Assembly: GCF_002812205.1 (NCBI RefSeq)
Contig: NZ_NPEA01000003.1
Coordinates: 310,001-374,000, forward strand
Length of the DNA stretch: 64,000 nucleotides
Direction: 5' to 3'
DNA from: Leptospira neocaledonica
Lineage (GTDB): Bacteria > Spirochaetota > Leptospiria > Leptospirales > Leptospiraceae
Shown: piece by piece, positions 58,384 to 64,000 of the stretch
Position numbering within the stretch: the first letter of the stretch is position 1
Layout: each line of letters starts with the position of its first letter
Translations under genes and position numbers: made by a program
The notes under the pieces: model-generated
What the model was told of the DNA's origin: nothing
The model's input: the letters and a program-made list of their open reading frames with translations, nothing else
Databases searched by the model: none

Positions 58384-58493
58384 GTACAGGGAACCTGAAA
58401 GTGATACTATTGATTACATGATTCTAAGCATAGGCTCTACTGTCGACTAATGATCGATCTTGCGAAGAGCTTATGCAGGAGTGCTAGGTCTGA

Positions 58494-60380
58494 ATGAATT
58501 CTTCTTTTTTTCCCAATCAATTTGATTGTGTTGTGGTCGGCGCAGGTCACGCAGGCTCCGAGGCTGCCTATGTCTCATCTCTTGGTGGTGCTAGAACTTT
58601 ACTCATCACAATGAACTTAGATACGATCGGACAAATGTCTTGTAACCCTGCCATCGGTGGGATTGCAAAAGGACATATGGTTCGAGAAGTAGATGCACTT
58701 GGTGGTTTGATGGGAAAGGTCATCGATGCTACAGGTATCCAATTCAAAATGTTGAATACATCAAAAGGTCCGAGCGTCTGGGCACCAAGAGCTCAAGCGG
58801 AGAAGAAAGAATACCAACTCAAGGTAAAACATACACTTGAATCTATTCAAAACTTATCCATCAGACAAGATACGGTAGAAGATCTTTTGATAGAAGAAGA
58901 TCGTATTGTTGGAGTTCGGACGGGAAGAGGTTTCGAAATTTTCACGAATCATGTGATCTTAACTACCGGAACATTCTTATCTTCTATCGTTCATATAGGA
59001 ACTTACCAAAAAGAAAATGGAAGATTCGGAGAACCTACAGTCAAAGGTCTCTCTCATTCGCTTGCTAAGTACAATTTGAAATTAGGAAGATTAAAGACTG
59101 GAACTCCTCCGCGGATTCATAAAAATTCCGTGGATCTTTCTGTGATGAGCGTGCAAGAAGGTGATCCGGAACCTTCTCCTTTTTCTTTTTCTACAACTAA
59201 GATCACTCGTAAACAGGTCCCTTGTTATATTACTTATACGAATGAAAAAACTCATCAATTGATCAACGAGAACATTCATCTTTCTCCAATGTATTCGGGT
59301 CAGATCAAATCGACTGGGCCTAGATATTGTCCTTCCATAGAAGATAAGGTTGTTCGTTTTGCAGATAGAGAAAGACATCAAATCTTTTTAGAACCGGAAG
59401 GTTACGATACACAAGAGATCTATCTAAATGGAGTCTCGACTAGTCTTCCGGAAGAAGTGCAATGGAGACTAGTACGTTCCATTGCGGGCCTAGAAGAAGC
59501 AGAAATCTTAAGACCCGGATATGCAATCGAATATGACTATGTAGATCCAACTGAATTAAAACCAACTTTAGAAACTAAAAAGATCAAGGGTCTTTATCAT
59601 GCAGGACAGATCAACGGCACCACCGGCTATGAAGAAGCTGCAGCCCAAGGTTTGGTTGCCGCTTATAGTGTACTTTCTTCTTTAAGAGGGGAGGAGCCGA
59701 TGTTATTCTCTAGAGGAGAATCTTATATCGGAGTTCTTGTGGATGATCTAGTTCATAAAGGTGTAGAAGATCCATATAGAATGTTCACATCTCGCGCGGA
59801 GCATAGACTTCTTCTGAGACAAGACAATGCGGATCAAAGACTTATGAAGTACGGATACAAGATGGGTCTTGTATCCGAAGAAACTTTCAATGAAATGACT
59901 GGCAGATATAAAAAGATCTCTGAAGTTAAGGAGAAGATTCAATCTACTCCACTCAAACCTCTACCTGAATTCGAAGCCTTATTAGAAAGAAAGGGAATTC
60001 AAAGTTTAAAGTACGGTTCGAAGTTGGATTCGTTTCTAAAAAGACCAGAGATTGCTTTCGAAGATGTTAAGTTCCTAGTGCCTGAGTCTGAAGAGTTAAG
60101 TGTTCAAGACAGAAAGGTAATCGAGATGGAAATCAAATACGAAGGTTATATCAAAAGAGAACAAGATACTATCGATTGGAAGAATAAATATCTTACTACT
60201 CTAATACCTGAGACGATCGATTACTCTTTAGTGCCTGGTATTAAGAAAGAAGCCATCCAGAAACTTACAAAACATCGTCCTTTAAATTTAGAAAAAGCTG
60301 CTCAGATCTCTGGGGTTGATCCGAGTGATATTGATATGCTTCTTTTCTATATCAAAGGAAGAAAGCCGAGTCCGGTTTAA
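58494..60380 (+). CDS. mnmG: tRNA 5-carboxymethylaminomethyluridine enzyme MnmG (GidA)
   Basis: FAD protein that with MnmE modifies U34 of some tRNAs. [19 protein letters not shown] is the FAD motif, and [26 protein letters not shown] and [17 protein letters not shown] are diagnostic. [14 protein letters not shown] and [17 protein letters not shown] complete the pattern. The length of 628 residues is normal. It is the first rightward gene from the origin; rsmG follows about 3.2 kb later, with parS sites between. A terminator follows it. Confidence 0.97.
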   Translation: MNSSFFPNQFDCVVVGAGHAGSEAAYVSSLGGARTLLITMNLDTIGQMSCNPAIGGIAKGHMVREVDALGGLMGKVIDATGIQFKMLNTSKGPSVWAPRAQAEKKEYQLKVKHTLESIQNLSIRQDTVEDLLIEEDRIVGVRTGRGFEIFTNHVILTTGTFLSSIVHIGTYQKENGRFGEPTVKGLSHSLAKYNLKLGRLKTGTPPRIHKNSVDLSVMSVQEGDPEPSPFSFSTTKITRKQVPCYITYTNEKTHQLINENIHLSPMYSGQIKSTGPRYCPSIEDKVVRFADRERHQIFLEPEGYDTQEIYLNGVSTSLPEEVQWRLVRSIAGLEEAEILRPGYAIEYDYVDPTELKPTLETKKIKGLYHAGQINGTTGYEEAAAQGLVAAYSVLSSLRGEEPMLFSRGESYIGVLVDDLVHKGVEDPYRMFTSRAEHRLLLRQDNADQRLMKYGYKMGLVSEETFNEMTGRYKKISEVKEKIQSTPLKPLPEFEALLERKGIQSLKYGSKLDSFLKRPEIAFEDVKFLVPESEELSVQDRKVIEMEIKYEGYIKREQDTIDWKNKYLTTLIPETIDYSLVPGIKKEAIQKLTKHRPLNLEKAAQISGVDPSDIDMLLFYIKGRKPSPV

Positions 60381-60408
60381 ACTTCTCTGAAGTCTACTGA
60401 TGAAACGA

Positions 60409-60436
60409 AAAACCCCGGGTTGCCTCGGGGTTTTTT
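60409..60436 (+). terminator. Rho-independent terminator after mnmG
   Basis: AACCCCG, loop of eight bases, then CGGGGTT and a run of Ts. It stands about 30 bp after the mnmG stop. Confidence 0.85.
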
Positions 60437-60498
60437 ATTTTCTTTTGCTGATTGTTATATTTGGTAAATTAATATGAAACCGCGTGTTGGAATTCCAA

Positions 60499-60514
60499 CG
60501 TTTCACGTGAAACG
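60499..60514. other. parS centromere-like site 1
   Basis: CGTTTCACGTGAAACG, a perfect 16-bp palindrome matching the bacterial parS core TGTTTCACGTGAAACA in 14 positions. ParB binding near the origin, close to mnmG/rsmG, is the usual setting. A second identical copy lies 565 bp away. Confidence 0.9.
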
Positions 60515-60572
60515 TTTTTCTTAAAAAACACTGTCGTTCTATATGATCCCTTCTAACTTTCCATCAATTCAC

Positions 60573-60952
60573 ATGAATCCAGATCAAGTAAAAGGTGCAG
60601 AAGGGATGCTTTTATCTTTTCTAAAATGGGACATTCAGTTGCCGCAGTGGAACCACTTCAAGAATTCAGACAAGCTGGAGCTCATTTATATTCTTCTGAT
60701 AAGATAAAATGGGTAGATGATTCGCTACCAAGTCTTGCTAAACTTTCAAAACTAATCGGCATCTTTGCTTTTTCATTTCTTAATGGTCCAGCCGGTAGAG
60801 GAACTTATGTGTTTCCGACAGATGGAAAGAGAAGTATTGATCAGGCTTCAAAATTAGGTCTTAAGAATTTACTAATTATAGAAAACCAACCTAGCTTAAT
60901 GAAGAACAAAGAAGATGTTACTTGGACTAGGCTAGTCTTTCGGAAGATATAA
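60573..60952 (+). pseudogene. Decayed class I methyltransferase gene
   Basis: The open segment 60626-60952 reads GHSVAAVEPLQEFRQAGAH and KIKWVDDSLPSLAKLSK, which match SAM-dependent methyltransferases around the second strand. The C-terminal part DVTWTRLVFRKI matches their last strands. Between FSFLNG and PAGRGTYVFP a block of about 40 residues (motifs IV-V) is missing. Upstream, MNPDQVKGAEG (frame from 60573) must shift one frame to reach RDAFIFSK, the expected motif I. Two defects, so it is probably non-functional. It is flanked by two parS sites. Confidence 0.65.
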
Positions 60953-61030
60953 GAGCTTCTCGAAAAAAGTCCGAGTTCTTGAAGCCCGACTTTACTACTT
61001 GTCGATGACCTAAATTTTTGAGCGGACTAT

Positions 61031-61058
61031 AAAAAAGGGAGAGCAGATGCCCTCCCTT
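61031..61058 (-). terminator. Rho-independent terminator for the 61087-61827 gene
   Basis: On the minus strand, AAGGGAG and CTCCCTT (7-bp perfect stem, loop of ten) are followed by TTTT. It lies past the second parS site relative to the stop codon. Confidence 0.75.
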
Positions 61059-61063
61059 CTATC

Positions 61064-61079
61064 CGTTTCACGTGAAACG
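61064..61079. other. parS centromere-like site 2
   Basis: Second exact copy of CGTTTCACGTGAAACG, placed between the terminator and the stop codon of the minus-strand secreted protein gene. With site 1 it forms a small parS cluster. Confidence 0.9.
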
Positions 61080-61086
61080 CGGGTGA

Positions 61087-61827
61087 TTATTTTCCGTAAA
61101 CAAGCTCGTGAGTTTTTTCAACTGCCCATTTATCTCCCTGCTTGATCAAAAAAGTGAATTGTTGCAAACGATTCTCTTTGTCCCAGATTAATCGGTTCAT
61201 TCTCTCAATCGTTCCTTGAACATTCATTCGACTCAGAAGTTTTCCGTTTGAATCGAAAGTCAGAACAGTGGATGCAGCTTGTTGTTTATCTTCATTATAA
61301 ATATTCTGTTGGAATAGTCCCGGCTTGTTCGGGTCCTTAATGATCGCAAATCTTTCAGTAAGTTTTGCATCTGTCCATTCAGTTTGAGCTTCTTTCACCA
61401 ATCCATTTTCACCCCAAGAGATGATCGTGCAGGTAAGTATATTTTTTCCATTCTTATCTAATAACTCGATAGAAGAGAGAACTCCAGCTTTATTGTATCC
61501 GAAGTTTTTAGATTCAAGATTCACTCCATCTTTATTATAGAGTTCTTCTTTTAAGATTTTTCCATCTTTGTATATGAACTTGGTAAACCCATCTGGCTTT
61601 CCATCTTGTCCGATATAGTTTTCCTTAATCAATTTTCCGGAAGGATCATACTCGTACTTTGCAGTATAGATTAAATTTCCTTTGGAATCTTTTACTAGTT
61701 CTTGGGTAGGTCCGCCCTTTTCGAAACCTAAAATGATCCTATCAGTGTGGGACCATTTTCCCGGAGTGAAAGAATGGATCGGGCTGATGCAGAAGATAAG
61801 AACGAAGAAGAATACTCTTTTTAACAT
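61087..61827 (-). CDS. Secreted YD/MORN-like repeat protein
   Basis: 246 residues with signal LKRVFFFVLIFCISPIHS. The mature part consists of short repeating units that pair aromatic residues and Lys-Asp-Gly turns, for example KYEYDPSGKLIKENYIGQDG, KFIYKDGKILKEELYNKDG and VLTFDSNGKLLSRMNV, resembling MORN or YD-type repeats. AAGGAGGT is ideally spaced before the ATG. Function unknown; probably periplasmic. Confidence 0.7.
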   Translation of the reverse strand: MLKRVFFFVLIFCISPIHSFTPGKWSHTDRIILGFEKGGPTQELVKDSKGNLIYTAKYEYDPSGKLIKENYIGQDGKPDGFTKFIYKDGKILKEELYNKDGVNLESKNFGYNKAGVLSSIELLDKNGKNILTCTIISWGENGLVKEAQTEWTDAKLTERFAIIKDPNKPGLFQQNIYNEDKQQAASTVLTFDSNGKLLSRMNVQGTIERMNRLIWDKENRLQQFTFLIKQGDKWAVEKTHELVYGK

Positions 61828-62137
61828 GGAGATTACCTCCTTCTAGACATCGACTATTTAGGAAAAATGTTAAGAGTCTTTTTAGGAAATTTGAATGGGT
61901 TTCTTCTGTAATGATACCGGATCAAGATCAGATATTGAGGTCTTTTCTTTTTGTGGTATCTGTAAGACTCTTGGAATCTCATTTTATTTCAGTCGGAAAA
62001 CCTACATAAATTATAACATTCCCATCTCGGAATCAAAGGAAAACTCCTTGCAGAGGTTCAATGACGGAATAATTTTTTACGGGCTTCTACACCGAAAACA
62101 TTAGAAGCCAATAAAGAAAGATTAGTGGAGAGGAAAT
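61828..62137. other. Gene-poor intergenic region
   Basis: 310 bp. An open frame at 61895-62104 (69 codons) shows no signal, family or ribosome site, so I do not call it. A 9-bp inverted repeat (AAGAGTCTT 61872-61880 and AAGACTCTT 61964-61972) is present without clear meaning. The M20 gene start has GGAGAGGAA before its ATG. Confidence 0.4.
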
Positions 62138-63598
62138 ATGTCCCTCAAAAAATTCGGGATCACGGTCCTTGCTCTTATTGCGATCTTTTTAATTTATACG
62201 ATCGCATTCACAGAAAAAGGGATCAAACCCATCCAACCGGAAGCAACTATTCCTAACTTAGATTACTCTGCTCTGAGTGAAGAGGCCGCAAAAGATCTAC
62301 AAGCTTATATCAAGATCGCAACGATTAGAGGTAGAGAGAAAGAAGGTGCGGTCTTTTTAAAATCTATCCTAGACAAGAGAGGAATTCCTTCTCGCATCAT
62401 TGAATATCCTGGTAAGCCGGACAGAGCATCTCTACTCGCTGAGTTGAAAGGTAAAGATACAACTAAAGAAGGTTTAATACTCACAAGTCATATTGATGTT
62501 GTAGAAGCGGACGCAAAAGACTGGGATGTTCCACCATTCTCCGGAGTAAGGAAAGGAGATAGAATTCATGGAAGAGGTGCAGTGGATGTTAAGGGCCTTG
62601 GTATCATGCAACTATATGCATTCTTACTTATTCATGAGAAGAAGATCCCGTTAGAAAGAAACTTAATGTTTCTCGCGATTGCAGATGAGGAAAGTCGCTC
62701 GGAACACGGAGCTAGATTCTTAGTTGATAAACATAAAGAAATATTCAACGGATACGAATACGTTTGGAACGAGGGCGGAACTGGATCCAAAGATATAGCA
62801 ATCAAAGGATCTAAAGTATTCAATATACAGCTTGCAGAAAAAGGTGCAGTGTGGTTGGACTTAAAAGCTAAATCCATTCCGGGGCACGGAAGTACTCCTC
62901 CTGTAACTTATGCTGCAAAGTCCATGGTAGATTTCTTACAAGAAGTGCAAAACATCGGAAACAAAACTATGATTAAGGATGAGACTGCTGCATTCTTCTA
63001 TTCATTAGGCGGCATCAGTAATTTTCCCGACTCATTTGTATTAAAGAGATCTAGAAATCCTGTACTCTTTCTGATCTTAAAAGGTGTGATCAACTCTAAT
63101 CGACATCTTAGAGCGATGACTAGAAACACCGTGAGTTTAACAGGTATCGATAGTCATCCAATCGGTATGAATGTAATTACTTCTGAGACAACAGGATCTT
63201 TAGATATTCGAATTCTTCCAGGACAAGATGAGAAAAAGATCTTCGAAGAAGTAAAAGCACTCGGGGAAAAATACGGAGTAGAAGTTAGCGCTCGTCACTT
63301 AGAGTCAGGAAGTATTTCTCCAATGGATGGATTATTGTTTAGAGTTCTTGCGGGAACTGTGACTGCAGTGGAACCAGGATCGATTGCCACTCCATTCTTA
63401 TCACCAGGAACAACAGACAGTTCTTATCTTAGACAGATCGGATTAAAATGTTACGGACTCATTCCTGCATTACTTTCCTCAGAGGAGATAGATGGAATTC
63501 ATGGTAAGAACGAGAGCATGAGTGTTCCTCAGCTCAAGATGGGAATTGAAATTTTATTCAAGTCCATCATCGAATACAATCACCAAGTCGCAAAGTAG
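62138..63598 (+). CDS. M20-family metallopeptidase
   Basis: 486 residues with an N-terminal membrane anchor ([19 protein letters not shown]). Two-metal site: [11 protein letters not shown] (HxD), [14 protein letters not shown] (bridging Asp) and [13 protein letters not shown] (EE pair). The last part has [12 protein letters not shown] and GIHGKNESM. The pattern is closest to carboxypeptidase S/CPG2-like M20 peptidases. It is probably anchored outside the cytoplasmic membrane; substrate unknown. It ends 1 bp before the rsmG start. Confidence 0.88.
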   Translation: MSLKKFGITVLALIAIFLIYTIAFTEKGIKPIQPEATIPNLDYSALSEEAAKDLQAYIKIATIRGREKEGAVFLKSILDKRGIPSRIIEYPGKPDRASLLAELKGKDTTKEGLILTSHIDVVEADAKDWDVPPFSGVRKGDRIHGRGAVDVKGLGIMQLYAFLLIHEKKIPLERNLMFLAIADEESRSEHGARFLVDKHKEIFNGYEYVWNEGGTGSKDIAIKGSKVFNIQLAEKGAVWLDLKAKSIPGHGSTPPVTYAAKSMVDFLQEVQNIGNKTMIKDETAAFFYSLGGISNFPDSFVLKRSRNPVLFLILKGVINSNRHLRAMTRNTVSLTGIDSHPIGMNVITSETTGSLDIRILPGQDEKKIFEEVKALGEKYGVEVSARHLESGSISPMDGLLFRVLAGTVTAVEPGSIATPFLSPGTTDSSYLRQIGLKCYGLIPALLSSEEIDGIHGKNESMSVPQLKMGIEILFKSIIEYNHQVAK

Positions 63599-63599
63599 A

Positions 63600-64000
63600 A
63601 TGACAGAAACAGAGACAAGACATCCGGACTTCAGCCATGATTCGGATGGGATCCAAGCAGCGTTAAGATATAGATTTCCAAAAAACGCAGAACAGATTCT
63701 TCCCTTATTCGATTGGGAGCTTGTCTCTTTATTCTTATCCTTCCTAAAAGAGAAGAACCAAGCAGGCGGGTTTTTCTCTAAAAGAGATACAAACGAAATA
63801 TTAGATCGTCACGTTTTAGAATCTATCTTTCATATTTATAAGATCCATTGCATGATAGGATCGTTTAACAAAATGAAGGTGGGAGATGCAGGCACGGGTC
63901 CAGGCATACCGGGCTTCTTCTTTCGTTGTTTAGTGGAGAAGGAAAGGCCTAAGTTAGTTCTATTAGATTCACAAAGAAGAAAACTTTCTCACACAGAAAA
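63600..64000 (+). CDS. rsmG: 16S rRNA (guanine527-N7) methyltransferase RsmG, N-terminal part
   Basis: Methylates G527 of 16S rRNA (GidB). The ORF runs off the window after 133 codons. It contains [28 protein letters not shown] (RH near the family RHxxDS position) and the SAM motif [16 protein letters not shown] followed by [13 protein letters not shown]. The ATG starts one base after the M20 stop. mnmG-rsmG, normally followed by parA-parB, fits the parS sites nearby, though parAB are not in the window. Confidence 0.9.
   Translation, partial: MTETETRHPDFSHDSDGIQAALRYRFPKNAEQILPLFDWELVSLFLSFLKEKNQAGGFFSKRDTNEILDRHVLESIFHIYKIHCMIGSFNKMKVGDAGTGPGIPGFFFRCLVEKERPKLVLLDSQRRKLSHTE

Noticed and set aside
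61872..61972. 9-bp inverted repeat AAGAGTCTT/AAGACTCTT
   Set aside because: Arms are about 80 bp apart and short, so it may be chance.
61895..62104. 69-codon open frame between the secreted protein and M20 genes
   Set aside because: No family, signal or ribosome site; composition is unlike neighbouring proteins.

Overview
The window is chromosomal DNA of a Leptospira species (spirochaete). Supporting signs are the replication-origin block dnaA-dnaN-recF-dciA-gyrB-gyrA, a lipoprotein that reads as LipL21, a Leptospira-type DUF1577/PilZ protein, fliG, many short lipoproteins with loose lipoboxes, and moderate AT richness. The exact species cannot be fixed from the sequence. The base composition looks less AT-rich than L. 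interrogans, so another clade is likely (inference). I saw no rRNA, tRNA, CRISPR array, prophage or insertion sequence. This is mostly core genome.

Layout, left half. 1-5.6 kb holds the start of folP (minus strand), then a plus-strand run: OmpA/PD40 protein, DUF1577, hisS, PAP2 phosphatase. 5.6-11.8 kb is minus strand: a lone PntAA-type transhydrogenase subunit, a UDP-glucuronate decarboxylase overlapping an M50 protease, an Aer-like PAS chemoreceptor, and a DUF445 protein. 11.9-14.6 kb is a tight plus-strand run of TonB-like protein, NusG paralogue, kdsD and aroD. 14.6-23.1 kb is minus strand: a TPR protein, a GMC oxidoreductase with its small lipoprotein subunit, and the chain hslO-tsaE-tsaB-rnr. 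23.3-27.1 kb is plus strand: a GH42 glycosidase, a coupled unknown, and an inositol monophosphatase. 27.1-33.4 kb is minus strand: a PuuD-like membrane protein with a separate cytochrome c, two small envelope proteins, and a 7TM adenylate cyclase directly behind fliG.

Layout, right half. 33.5-45.2 kb mixes housekeeping genes (tsaC, an SDR, maf, holA) with envelope proteins, a sigma-54-activator-like ATPase that has lost its key motifs, a von Willebrand A-like protein, and lipL21. 45.2-58.4 kb is the minus-strand origin block (pentaheme cytochrome, dus, gyrA, gyrB, dciA, recF, dnaN, dnaA, holB, ilvE). From 58.5 kb mnmG points right. It is followed by two identical 16-bp parS palindromes flanking a decayed methyltransferase gene, a secreted protein, an M20 peptidase, and the start of rsmG. 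Replication genes read left and mnmG/rsmG read right, so replication probably starts between about 54.5 and 58.5 kb.

Most notable points: the two parS sites and the pseudogene between them; an origin candidate with repeated TTATCT-type motifs next to a DnaA whose DNA-recognition signature is altered in a matching way; a probable CTG start that gives the cyclase its missing signal sequence; the AAA+ regulator without GAFTGA; the split PuuD/cytochrome c pair; and a pentaheme cytochrome c coupled to dus. I found no convincing wholly new multi-gene system.
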